This document shows positions 45,593 through 53,884 of a stretch of 64,000 nucleotides of DNA, piece by piece. Location: assembly GCA_035440445.1 (NCBI GenBank), contig DAORMJ010000016.1:1-64000 (forward strand), read 5' to 3'. Position numbers and translations under genes: made by a program. Origin of the DNA: Ga0077548 sp035440445 (GTDB lineage: Bacteria; Pseudomonadota; Alphaproteobacteria; Rhizobiales; Xanthobacteraceae). How positions within the stretch are numbered: position 1 is the first letter of the stretch; every line of letters starts with the position of its first letter. The notes beneath the pieces are model-generated. The model made no database searches and was not told the origin of the DNA. It was given only the letters and a program-made list of their open reading frames with translations.

Positions 45593-46153
45593 GTGGATAA
45601 GGCATTTGGTTGGCTTGGCGAAATTTTTCAGACGCTGCTCCGGGTTATACCGTGGCTTGTCATCGTGCCGGCGACCCATCGCGGCGTGGCGTTCGTGCGC
45701 GGGCACAAAGTGAAGGAATGGGGACCCGGGCTGCACTGGTTCTGGCCGGTTGTGACGACCTACAAACTGTTGATCGTGGTCCGGCAAACGGTGCGCATCC
45801 AGTCCAAGGTCATCATGACCAGGGATTTGAAGACCGTTACCGTGGGCTCGCTCGTCACCTATCATATCGATGATGTGGTCGCGGCCGGCGTGCATATCGC
45901 CGACCTTGCATCGGACGTGATCGAGCGCTCGCAGGCCGCGATCCTCGCGGCGGTCTCGAAGCACACGATCGAGTCCATTCAGGCCGACCGCCTCGGCTTC
46001 AACAAGGAACTGACCGAACGGGTCGGCGAGGTGCTGAACGGCTACGGCGTCCAGATCCATCAGGCGCAGCTCACCGAGTTCGCGCCTTGCACGGCGCTTG
46101 CGATCAACGGCAACGCCGCGGTCGGCAGCTATTCGCTCTGGACCGGGTTCTAG
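45593..46153 (+). CDS. Short SPFH/Band 7 domain protein
   Basis: 186 aa, GTG start with CGGGAG upstream. An N-terminal hydrophobic stretch (about 8-27, LLRVIPWLVIVPATHRGVAF) anchors it, then an SPFH domain: VKEWGPGLHWFWPVVTTYKL, VTVGSLVTYHIDD and the helix ILAAVSKHTIESIQADRLGF. It ends soon after the SPFH core (LTEFAPCTAL), without the usual long coiled coil, so it is shorter than flotillins or stomatins. Probably a membrane scaffold. It lies 86 bp after the glycan operon. Its stop overlaps that of the convergent HPP gene (CTAG). Confidence 0.8.
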   Translation: MDKAFGWLGEIFQTLLRVIPWLVIVPATHRGVAFVRGHKVKEWGPGLHWFWPVVTTYKLLIVVRQTVRIQSKVIMTRDLKTVTVGSLVTYHIDDVVAAGVHIADLASDVIERSQAAILAAVSKHTIESIQADRLGFNKELTERVGEVLNGYGVQIHQAQLTEFAPCTALAINGNAAVGSYSLWTGF

Positions 46154-46728
46154 TTCTTGTTCGGCGACGACACAGGAGCGGGCGCTGCGGCCGGCTCCTT
46201 GCGGGGCGGATAGCGGAGCCCTGTGAGATTGTTGAAGATAAAAGCGCAGAGCAGGAGCAGCACCGAATTCACGCCGACCGGCCAGAGCACGAAGAGATAG
46301 CCAAGGTCGTGCACGGCTGCGCCACCGAGGACTGCGGTCAGCGCGACGGCTCCGCTCGGCGGATGCAGGCAGCCGAACAGCGACATCAAGGCGATCGATG
46401 CCGCGAGCGCCACGCCAGAAGCGGCGATCGGATCCTTCAGCCACATATAGGTGAACACGCCGACGAGTGCCGCGATGGTGTTGCCGCCGAGGATCGACCA
46501 GGGCTGCGCCAGCGGACTGTGGGAGGCCGCGAACAGGAGCACCGCGGACGCTCCCATCGGCGCGATCAGGAGGGGCAGGCCCATCCCCATGCCAAGTGCT
46601 GCCTCGGTCACGTAGCCGGTCACCAGAATTCCCACGAGCGCGCCGATCGAAGCGCGAATGTGGACGCGATAATCGCGATAATTGATCTTGGACTTGCCCC
46701 AGACCTTGATACGCGTTTTCGGACCCAT
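46150..46728 (-). CDS. HPP-family integral membrane protein
   Basis: 192 aa from ATG 46728 (MGPKTRIKVWGKSK), preferred for the AGGGAA ribosome site; the longer frame to 46770 lacks one. About four to five transmembrane helices with the family signature GCLHPPSGAVALTAVLGG and PMGASAVLLF. Some HPP proteins move nitrite across membranes; for most the cargo is unknown. A proline/alanine-rich C-terminus follows. Divergent from the M20 hydrolase gene. Confidence 0.88.
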   Translation of the reverse strand: MGPKTRIKVWGKSKINYRDYRVHIRASIGALVGILVTGYVTEAALGMGMGLPLLIAPMGASAVLLFAASHSPLAQPWSILGGNTIAALVGVFTYMWLKDPIAASGVALAASIALMSLFGCLHPPSGAVALTAVLGGAAVHDLGYLFVLWPVGVNSVLLLLCAFIFNNLTGLRYPPRKEPAAAPAPVSSPNKN

Positions 46729-46923
46729 TTCCCTGCCTTGCCTAAATTTGCGGCACTTGCACCTCAACACCGATTTGGGCGGCTTTTCCAGCCCGGCGCG
46801 TGTAATTTTCCGGGGTTCAGGTCTGTTCTGGCGCCTCTGCCGCGCAAAATGTCGTGATCCTGCGCCGCGGTTGACCCTCGCGAAGCGGTCCGGTTGAATC
46901 GCCTTTTACGGAGTCTCTGAAAA

Positions 46924-48087
46924 ATGCCCGTCTTGAACCGCATCGCCGATCAGGCTGGCGAAGTCGCCGAATGGCGCCGCCACCTGCATCAATATCCTGA
47001 GCTTCTCTACGAGGTGCACGAGACCGCCAAAACGGTCGCCGAGAAACTCCGGGCATTCGGCTGCGACGAGGTGGTGACCGGTATCGGCCGGACCGGCGTG
47101 GTCGGCGTCATCAAGGGCAATAAGCCGGGCGACAAGGTCATCGGTATGCGCGCGGACATGGATGCGCTGCCGCTCGACGAGATTACCGGCCTGCCTTACG
47201 CGTCCAGGATTCCCGGAAAGATGCATGCCTGCGGTCATGACGGCCACACCGCCATGCTGCTCGGCGCTGCGCGGCACCTCTGCGAGACAAGAAACTTCGC
47301 AGGGACCGCGGTCGTGATCTTCCAGCCGGCGGAAGAAGGCGGAGCCGGCGCGAAGGCCATGATCGACGATGGCCTCATGACCCGCTTCAAGATCGGCGAG
47401 GTGTACGGCATGCACAACATGCCCGGCCTTCCGGTCGGCAAGTTCGCGATGCGGCAGGGCCCGATCATGGCGGCGGCGGATCGCCTGACCATCGAGATCG
47501 AGGGCGTCGGCGGACACGCAGCGCGGCCTCATTTCGGCGTGGACACGGTGCTGGTCGGTGCGCAGATCATAAACACGCTGCAAAGCATTGTGTCGCGCAA
47601 TGTCGATCCGCTCGAGAGCGCGGTCGTTTCGATCACGCTGTTTCAGGCGGGCCATACCGACAACGTCATTCCGCAGACCGCGCTCCTGCGCGGCACGGCA
47701 CGCACGCTGCGCGCCCCGGTTCGCGATCTTCTCGAGAAGCGGATCGTGGAGATCGTGGAAGGCGTCGCCAAGCTGCACGGCGCCAAGGCGAAGGTGAATT
47801 ACTCGCGCGACTATCCGGTCGTCGTGAACGACAACCGCGCTACGGATTTTGCGGCTTCCATCGCGCGTGAAATTGCGGGCGAGCCGAATGTGGACACGCG
47901 GACGCCGCCGGTCATGGGCGGCGAGGATTTCGCCTTCATGCTCGAGGCGCGTCCGGGTGCGTTCATCTTCATGGGTAACGGCAACAGCGCGAACCTTCAT
48001 CACCCGGCCTACGACTTCGATGACACCGCGATCCCGTACGGCACTTCATATTGGGTGCGGCTGGTCGAAAGCGCGATGCCTGCTTAG
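46924..48087 (+). CDS. M20 family metal-dependent amidohydrolase (hippurate/N-acyl amino acid hydrolase type)
   Basis: 387 aa, normal for the HipO-like branch. Di-metal site motifs: MHACGHDGHTAML, IFQPAEEGGAGAKAM, the lid/dimerisation domain GVGGHAARPH, and the last ligand in NLHHPAYDFDD. It removes acyl groups from amino acids or related amides; the exact substrate is unknown. Cytoplasmic. ATG 46924. Its stop overlaps the end of the convergent EamA gene. Confidence 0.9.
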   Translation: MPVLNRIADQAGEVAEWRRHLHQYPELLYEVHETAKTVAEKLRAFGCDEVVTGIGRTGVVGVIKGNKPGDKVIGMRADMDALPLDEITGLPYASRIPGKMHACGHDGHTAMLLGAARHLCETRNFAGTAVVIFQPAEEGGAGAKAMIDDGLMTRFKIGEVYGMHNMPGLPVGKFAMRQGPIMAAADRLTIEIEGVGGHAARPHFGVDTVLVGAQIINTLQSIVSRNVDPLESAVVSITLFQAGHTDNVIPQTALLRGTARTLRAPVRDLLEKRIVEIVEGVAKLHGAKAKVNYSRDYPVVVNDNRATDFAASIAREIAGEPNVDTRTPPVMGGEDFAFMLEARPGAFIFMGNGNSANLHHPAYDFDDTAIPYGTSYWVRLVESAMPA

Positions 48088-49001
48088 CCCGCTGTTGCGG
48101 GGCGTTTCTTGAAAGGCTCGGTGGCAAGCGCAATGCCGCCGAGCACCAGCGCAAGCCCGATCGCGTGATAGGCGTAGAGCTGTTCGCCGAGCGTGGATAC
48201 GGCGAGCGCAACGCCGTAAACGGGCAACAGATAGAGCGACATTCCGGTCAGCGAAGGCCCGGCGTACTTCACAAGGATCTGGTAGAGCCCGAAGGCGATT
48301 ACCGACGGAAAAAGCGCCAGCGCGACAATCGCCATCCACTGCTGCTGGCCGCGCGGGAACGCACCATGCGCGAATAATTCGTACAGCATGATTGGGGCGA
48401 CCGTGATCGCACCGGCGAGGGTAATGGCGAAGAACAGCGGCAGCGTCGGCAACGCGCGCAGCTTCTCGCGTTTCAGAATGAGCGAATAGATCGCCCAAGC
48501 GGCCGCGCAGATCGCAATCCCGATGTCGCCGATGTTGAAATGCCAGGTTTGCAACCGGCTCAGTTCGCCATGCAGGATGATGACCGCGACACCGCAGAAG
48601 CCAATGAGCGCGCCCACGAACCGCGTCATTGAAAGACGCTCGCGGAAAAACAGCGCTTCGAGCACGACGATGAGAATGCTCGACGATGTATAGATCAGCG
48701 CGGCGTTGCTCGCGGTCGTATAGCGCAGCGAGAGATAGACGCCGGCACCGCAGATCACCATACCGAGCACGCCGAGCCAGAAAAGCTCGTTGGCCGCCGC
48801 CTTGAACCGGTCGAGCTGCGAAAAGAACCCGCGCCAGGCGAACGGCAGCAACATCAGGCACGCAAGAAACCAGCGCCAGAACGCGAGCGTCCCCGGCTCG
48901 ACCGCGTGCGTTACCGCGCGGCCGATAATGAGATTCGAAACGAAGAATAGCGGCATCGCGAAAAGAAGCGCGTAGATGCCGAGACGGGAGGGAGACTGCA
49001 T
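48084..49001 (-). CDS. EamA/DMT family transporter
   Basis: 305-aa inner-membrane exporter with about ten helices in two EamA repeats: residues 8-140 (ISLRYTTASNAALIYTSSSI region, ALIGFCGVAVIILHG) and 150-295 (WAIYSLILKREKLRALPTLP, YLLPVYGVALAVSTLGEQLY). Substrates of this family are small metabolites and amino acids; none can be assigned. Convergent with the M20 gene and starting 57 bp from the end of the SPOR-like gene on the same strand. Confidence 0.88.
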   Translation of the reverse strand: MQSPSRLGIYALLFAMPLFFVSNLIIGRAVTHAVEPGTLAFWRWFLACLMLLPFAWRGFFSQLDRFKAAANELFWLGVLGMVICGAGVYLSLRYTTASNAALIYTSSSILIVVLEALFFRERLSMTRFVGALIGFCGVAVIILHGELSRLQTWHFNIGDIGIAICAAAWAIYSLILKREKLRALPTLPLFFAITLAGAITVAPIMLYELFAHGAFPRGQQQWMAIVALALFPSVIAFGLYQILVKYAGPSLTGMSLYLLPVYGVALAVSTLGEQLYAYHAIGLALVLGGIALATEPFKKRPATAG

Positions 49002-49058
49002 CGCGGGAGCGGCTTTACCGCGCTCGAAGGCGCAAAGCCATTGCGCCCCACGCAGAGC

Positions 49059-49874
49059 TCAGCGAAGCGATAAGCGCTGTCCGTCGAAGACGGTGGGACT
49101 GCACGGCACCCCGCTGGTCTGCAATTTGGCGCAGAGGCGGGCCGCCGTCGCGGCGTTCGGGATCGGCCCCGCGACCAGCCGCAGTTCGACGGTTCCGGGT
49201 TTCTGACCATCCTTCACATGAATGACCGGCCGAATTCCATCCAGCGCCGTGCCGTGATTGCCGCGGAGCGTCGCCCATCGTGCGCGGAGACCATCGACCG
49301 TCTTCTCGCCCCCGAGGTCCACGGCGAATTCTGTTCGAGTCGCCGCGGGGACCTCCGCGGGTTGGGCGGCAGGCGAGTTCTGCGGTGCTGCCGATACGAC
49401 CTGCGTTGTCGTTCGCGGGTTCGGTTCGGCCGTTTCAGGACGCGGCTCCGGCGATGGGGGAGCGGCGACGAGCGCCTCCGGGTTCGAAGGCGGCGAAGGC
49501 GGCTGGAAGGTTGCCGGATCCGGCGTCTGCTTGGTGATCGAGGCTGTGATATCACCCACCGAGCGCTCGATGTGATCGAGGCGCGTGGCCAGACGATCCC
49601 GCTCCGAAGCCAGCACCCGAACCACTTCTTTCAGGCGGTTGATCTCGCGCTCGGTGTTGGGATTTACGACAAGCTGCGGTGCAACGGGTGACCGCGGAAT
49701 AGGGCTCATGGCGACCGGCGCCTTGCCGTCGCGCCACACGAATACCGATCCGGCCGCGCCGAGCGCGGCCAAAGCCGCGACACCCCAGAAGGCATAGGCA
49801 AGGGCGAGGCTTGCCGCGCCTCTTTTCTTGGGCTTGCGGTCCTTGCGCGGCTCAACTTTCGGCGTCACCGTCAT
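49059..49874 (-). CDS. Membrane-anchored protein with coiled coil and SPOR-like C-terminus
   Basis: 271 aa from ATG 49874 (MTVTPKVEPRKDRKPKKRGA); a TTG at 49898 would add eight residues. A basic N-terminus, one transmembrane helix (about 24-46, AYAFWGVAALAALGAAGSVF), a short coiled coil (TEREINRLKEVVRVLASERD), a long Pro/Ala/Glu-rich spacer (about 110-185) and a C-terminal SPOR-like fold (VELRLVAGPIPNAATAARLC with AKLQTSGVPCSP). SPOR domains bind bare septal peptidoglycan, so a cell-envelope role is likely. Divergent from glmU. Confidence 0.75.
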   Translation of the reverse strand: MTVTPKVEPRKDRKPKKRGAASLALAYAFWGVAALAALGAAGSVFVWRDGKAPVAMSPIPRSPVAPQLVVNPNTEREINRLKEVVRVLASERDRLATRLDHIERSVGDITASITKQTPDPATFQPPSPPSNPEALVAAPPSPEPRPETAEPNPRTTTQVVSAAPQNSPAAQPAEVPAATRTEFAVDLGGEKTVDGLRARWATLRGNHGTALDGIRPVIHVKDGQKPGTVELRLVAGPIPNAATAARLCAKLQTSGVPCSPTVFDGQRLSLR

Positions 49875-49943
49875 TCCCGGTTCCGGCTGGCGAATCAATT
49901 GCTGCAGAATTTAGCAGAGTCGGCCTGATCTCCCGCTGGCTTC

Positions 49944-51338
49944 ATGCAGCCGCCAGCTTCGGCTAAACCGCATCCCTTGTCCAACGGAACAGTGACCTTG
50001 CCGACAACTTCAATTCTCATTCTCGCAGCAGGTGAAGGTACCCGGATGCGCTCAGCATTGCCGAAAGTGCTGCACCGGGTCGGCGGCACCTCGTTGATCG
50101 GCCATGTGCTGTTGAGTGCTGCGCAAAGCGGCGCCGATCGCGTCGATGTCGTCATTGGCCCGGAGCGCGACGATGTCGCTGCGGAGGTGAGGCGGACCGC
50201 GCCGGGTGCGAGGGTCTATGTGCAGCGCGAAAGGCTCGGCACCGCGCATGCGGTGCTTGCCGCAAAGGAAGCGCTTGCAAGCGGCCACGATCTGATCGTC
50301 GCCTTCGGCGACACGCCGCTGGTGCGCTCCGAGACTTTCACCATGCTCGCCGATGCGCTGCGCGAAGCTACCGTCGCGGTGCTCGGCTTCCGTCCCAAAA
50401 ATCCGCATGGCTACGGAAGACTCGTGATGGAAGGCGATCAACTCGTTGCCATTCGCGAGGAAAAGGATGCGAGCGAAGCCGAGCGAAAGATCGGATTGTG
50501 CAACGCCGGCATCATGGCCTTCGCGGGCAAGCACACGCTCGCGCTGATCGAGGCGATCGGGAATAGCAACGCAAAAGGCGAATATTATCTGACCGATGCT
50601 GTTGCGCTCGCGCGGTCGCGCAATCTGAAGGTTGCCGTGCGCGAAGCGGACGAGGAGGAAGTCATGGGCATCAATGACCGCGCACAGCTCGCGGAAGCCG
50701 AAGCCGAGTTGCAGAAGCGCCTGCGCAAAGCCGCGCTTGACAGCGGTGTCACGCTGATCGCGCCGGACACGGTATTCCTGAGCGCCGATACCCAGTTCGG
50801 CAAGGATGTAACCATCGAGCCGAACGTCATCTTCGGGGCAGGCGTCGTGGTGAAAGACGGCGCCACCATCAAAGCCTTCTCGCATCTGGAAGGTGCCGAA
50901 GTGGGCGAAGGCGCGTCCGTCGGTCCCTTCGCGCGGCTGCGTCCCGGCACGAAGCTCGGTGCCAAGACGCGGATCGGAAACTTCGTCGAAGTGAAAGCCG
51001 CAGTCCTTGGCGAAGGCGCGAAGGCAAACCACTTGTCCTATGTTGGTGACGCCAGCGTCGGCGCCAATGCCAATATCGGCGCGGGCACCATCACCTGCAA
51101 TTACGATGGCTACGCCAAGAGCAAGACCGAGATCGGCGAGGGCGCTTTCATCGGCTCGAATTCGGCGCTGGTGGCCCCGGTCAAGATCGGTGCCGGGGCT
51201 TATGTCGGATCCGGCTCTGTCATCACCGCGGATGTGCCTGCCGATGCGCTCGCGCTCGGCCGCGGCCGACAGGCGGTCAAGGAAGGCTGGGCGGCAGCCG
51301 AGCGAAAACGCCGCGACAAGGGGGGGAAACACGATTAA
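49944..51338 (+). CDS. glmU: GlmU, bifunctional GlcNAc-1-P uridyltransferase / GlcN-1-P acetyltransferase
   Basis: Makes UDP-GlcNAc for peptidoglycan and lipopolysaccharide. 464 aa from ATG 49944; GTG 49992 (MTLPTTSILILAAGEGTRM) is a shorter alternative matching the usual N-terminus. Uridyltransferase motif LAAGEGTRMRSALPKVLH, VAFGDTPLVR and KGEYYLTD; then left-handed beta-helix hexapeptide repeats from about residue 265 with HLSYVGDASVG and CNYDGYAKSKTEIGEGAFIG, the acetyltransferase site. glmS follows after 109 bp, so two steps of the same pathway are adjacent. Confidence 0.97.
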   Translation: MQPPASAKPHPLSNGTVTLPTTSILILAAGEGTRMRSALPKVLHRVGGTSLIGHVLLSAAQSGADRVDVVIGPERDDVAAEVRRTAPGARVYVQRERLGTAHAVLAAKEALASGHDLIVAFGDTPLVRSETFTMLADALREATVAVLGFRPKNPHGYGRLVMEGDQLVAIREEKDASEAERKIGLCNAGIMAFAGKHTLALIEAIGNSNAKGEYYLTDAVALARSRNLKVAVREADEEEVMGINDRAQLAEAEAELQKRLRKAALDSGVTLIAPDTVFLSADTQFGKDVTIEPNVIFGAGVVVKDGATIKAFSHLEGAEVGEGASVGPFARLRPGTKLGAKTRIGNFVEVKAAVLGEGAKANHLSYVGDASVGANANIGAGTITCNYDGYAKSKTEIGEGAFIGSNSALVAPVKIGAGAYVGSGSVITADVPADALALGRGRQAVKEGWAAAERKRRDKGGKHD

Positions 51339-51447
51339 CGGCCCCGCGACACCTGCCGAAATGCTTTGTGATTTCATCGCATTGCGCAACGGCTCTTAAA
51401 CCAGTCTCGCGCTAGAATCTCGCGTCTTACAAAGGTCGGTTGGTCGT

Positions 51448-53271
51448 ATGTGCGGCATTGTCGGAATTCTCGGTAAGTCTCCAGTCGCGCCACAACTCGT
51501 GGAAGCGCTGAAGCTGCTCGAATATCGCGGCTACGATTCCGCAGGTGTGGCGACGCTGGAGGGTGGCGCGCTGACGCGCCGCCGTGCGGAAGGAAAGCTG
51601 CGCGAACTCGAAGACCGGCTGCATCGCGATCCCTTGAAAGGTCTGATCGGCATCGGTCATACGCGCTGGGCGACGCACGGCGCACCGAACGAGACCAACG
51701 CCCACCCGCACGCGACGGAAAGGCTCGCCGTCGTCCACAACGGTATCATCGAAAATTTTCGCGAACTCCGCGAGGAGCTTGAAGCCGGTGGCGCCAAGTT
51801 CCTGACCGAGACCGATACCGAGGTCGTTGCGCATCTTGTGACGAGCGCGATGAACAAGGGCAAAGGCCCGGTAGAAGCGGTCTCGGAATCGCTCCCGCGC
51901 CTTCGCGGCGCTTTCGCACTCGGCTTTCTCTTCAAGGGCGAAGACAACCTGCTCATCGGCGCGCGACGCGGCAGCCCGTTAGCGGTGGGCTATGGCTCCG
52001 GCGAAATGTACCTCGGCTCCGATGCGATCGCGCTCGCGCCGATGACCAACAGGATCGCTTATCTCGAAGAGGGCGATATCGTAATTCTGACGCGCGACAC
52101 GATCGAGGTTCGCGACGAGAAAGGCGTGAAGGTCGAACGGCCGGTGCAGATAGTCGCGGCCGGGTCTTTCATTGTCGATAAGGGGAATCATCGCCACTTC
52201 ATGGCGAAGGAAATTCACGAGCAACCCGAGGTCGTCGGCCATACGCTCGCGCATTACATCGACATGGCGCGTGCGGAAGTCCGGCTGCCGAAGCTCGATT
52301 TCGATTTCAAGAATGTCGAGCGGATCACGATCTCGGCCTGCGGTACGGCATTCTATGCGGGGCTGGTTGCCAAATACTGGTTCGAGCGCTTTGCGCGGAT
52401 CACGGTGGACGTCGATATCGCGTCGGAGTTTCGCTATCGCGATGCGCCGCTGCCGAAGAACGGGCTCGCGATTTTCGTTTCGCAGTCCGGCGAGACCGCC
52501 GATACGCTGGCCTCGCTACGCTATGCCAAGGACCACGGGCAGCATACGCTTTCGATCGTGAACGTGCCGACCTCGACGATTGCGCGCGAGAGCGGCGCGA
52601 TCATACCGACGCTGGCGGGCCCCGAGATCGGCGTCGCTTCGACCAAGGCCTTTACCTGCCAGCTTGCCGCTCTTGCGGTGCTTGCCATCGGTGCGGGGCG
52701 TGCGCGCGGAAACCTTTCGGCGGATGACGAGCACAAGCTCGTGAACGCGCTGATCGAAGTACCGCGTCACATGGCCGAAGCCCTGAAGCTCGAACACGAC
52801 ATCGAGCGCCTCGCGAAGGAACTGATGAACGCGAAAGACGTGCTCTATCTCGGCCGCGGCACCAACTATCCGCTGGCGCTGGAAGGCGCGCTGAAGCTGA
52901 AGGAAATTTCCTACATCCATGCGGAAGGCTATGCCGCCGGCGAACTGAAGCATGGCCCCATCGCGCTCATCGACGAGCAGATGCCGGTCGTTGTGATCGC
53001 GCCGCATGATCTTGTTTTCGAAAAGACCGCGTCGAACATGCAGGAAGTCTTGGCGCGCGGCGGACGCATCGTGCTCGTGACGGACCGCAAGGGTGCTGCG
53101 TCCGCGGGCGTGAAGGCGGAGGCCGTACTGACGCTGCCCGATATGCCTGCCACCGTGACACCGCTGGTCTTTTCGATCCCGGTGCAGTTGCTCGCCTATC
53201 ACGTCGCGGTTCTGCGCGGGACCGACGTGGACCAGCCGCGAAACCTCGCCAAATCCGTTACGGTCGAATGA
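51448..53271 (+). CDS. glmS: GlmS, glutamine-fructose-6-phosphate aminotransferase
   Basis: First committed step to UDP-GlcNAc: fructose-6-P plus glutamine to glucosamine-6-P. 607 aa, usual length. N-terminal class II glutaminase with nucleophile Cys2 (MCGIVGILGK), GYDSAGVAT and GHTRWATHG; two SIS domains with SACGTAFYAGLVAKYWFE, SQSGETADTLASLRYAK and STKAFTCQ; C-terminal RNLAKSVTVE. No glmS ribozyme-like leader was noticed. A hairpin follows the stop. Confidence 0.98.
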   Translation: MCGIVGILGKSPVAPQLVEALKLLEYRGYDSAGVATLEGGALTRRRAEGKLRELEDRLHRDPLKGLIGIGHTRWATHGAPNETNAHPHATERLAVVHNGIIENFRELREELEAGGAKFLTETDTEVVAHLVTSAMNKGKGPVEAVSESLPRLRGAFALGFLFKGEDNLLIGARRGSPLAVGYGSGEMYLGSDAIALAPMTNRIAYLEEGDIVILTRDTIEVRDEKGVKVERPVQIVAAGSFIVDKGNHRHFMAKEIHEQPEVVGHTLAHYIDMARAEVRLPKLDFDFKNVERITISACGTAFYAGLVAKYWFERFARITVDVDIASEFRYRDAPLPKNGLAIFVSQSGETADTLASLRYAKDHGQHTLSIVNVPTSTIARESGAIIPTLAGPEIGVASTKAFTCQLAALAVLAIGAGRARGNLSADDEHKLVNALIEVPRHMAEALKLEHDIERLAKELMNAKDVLYLGRGTNYPLALEGALKLKEISYIHAEGYAAGELKHGPIALIDEQMPVVVIAPHDLVFEKTASNMQEVLARGGRIVLVTDRKGAASAGVKAEAVLTLPDMPATVTPLVFSIPVQLLAYHVAVLRGTDVDQPRNLAKSVTVE

Positions 53272-53280
53272 GCGGGCGCA

Positions 53281-53309
53281 CGGCGCGGGATCTGGCAGTG
53301 ATCCCGCCG
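53281..53309 (+). terminator. Hairpin after glmS
   Basis: GGGATC pairs with GATCCC across a 7-base loop, extended by CGGCG / CGCCG with a small bulge. It starts 10 bp after the glmS stop; there is no T tract. Confidence 0.45.
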
Positions 53310-53393
53310 TTGTGAACGGAAATCGCCTCGAAATACTTCCATTTTCTCGTCTCGCCGCTAATCTGCCACCCGACAGTTTTGCGGGGAAAGACA

Positions 53394-53867
53394 ATGGGCT
53401 TCGGGGAAGCAATCGGCGAAGGGTTCTTCAATTTCATGAATTTTCGCGACCGTGCCGTGCGGGCGGAATACTGGTGGTGGGTGCTTTTCGCCATCATCGT
53501 CGCGGTCGTGGCGGGCATTCTGGACGCGGTGATCTTCTGGGGCTGGGAGAACGGCCCATTCGGTCTCGTCACATCGCTTGCGTTGTTCTTCCCCGGCCTT
53601 TCGGTGACGGTCCGCCGTCTGCATGACACCAATCGCTCCGGCTGGTGGATTCTCCTGCCGGTGATCCCGATGATCCTGACCGTCGTGGGCTTCATCGCGG
53701 CACTCACGCTCGATCCGTTCAACTGGTATCGGGGACCGGGCCTGATCTATATCGGCGCGCCGGCGCTGCTGTTCCTCGCGGCCTTCGTCATCCTGACGGT
53801 GTTCATGTTCCTGCCGAGCAATCCGGGGAATAACCGCTTCGGACCCAATCGCTACGCCGGATCGTAG
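53394..53867 (+). CDS. DUF805 family inner-membrane protein
   Basis: 157 aa from ATG 53394 (MGFGEAIGEGFFNFMNFRDR), which has GGGGA at good spacing; TTG 53379 is possible. Four hydrophobic segments and the family signature FRDRAVRAEYWWWVLF and VRRLHDTNRSGWW. DUF805 proteins are common, small and uncharacterised. Convergent with recG, 17 bp between stops. Confidence 0.9.
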   Translation: MGFGEAIGEGFFNFMNFRDRAVRAEYWWWVLFAIIVAVVAGILDAVIFWGWENGPFGLVTSLALFFPGLSVTVRRLHDTNRSGWWILLPVIPMILTVVGFIAALTLDPFNWYRGPGLIYIGAPALLFLAAFVILTVFMFLPSNPGNNRFGPNRYAGS

Positions 53868-53884
53868 CGCTTGCGGATCGTGCG

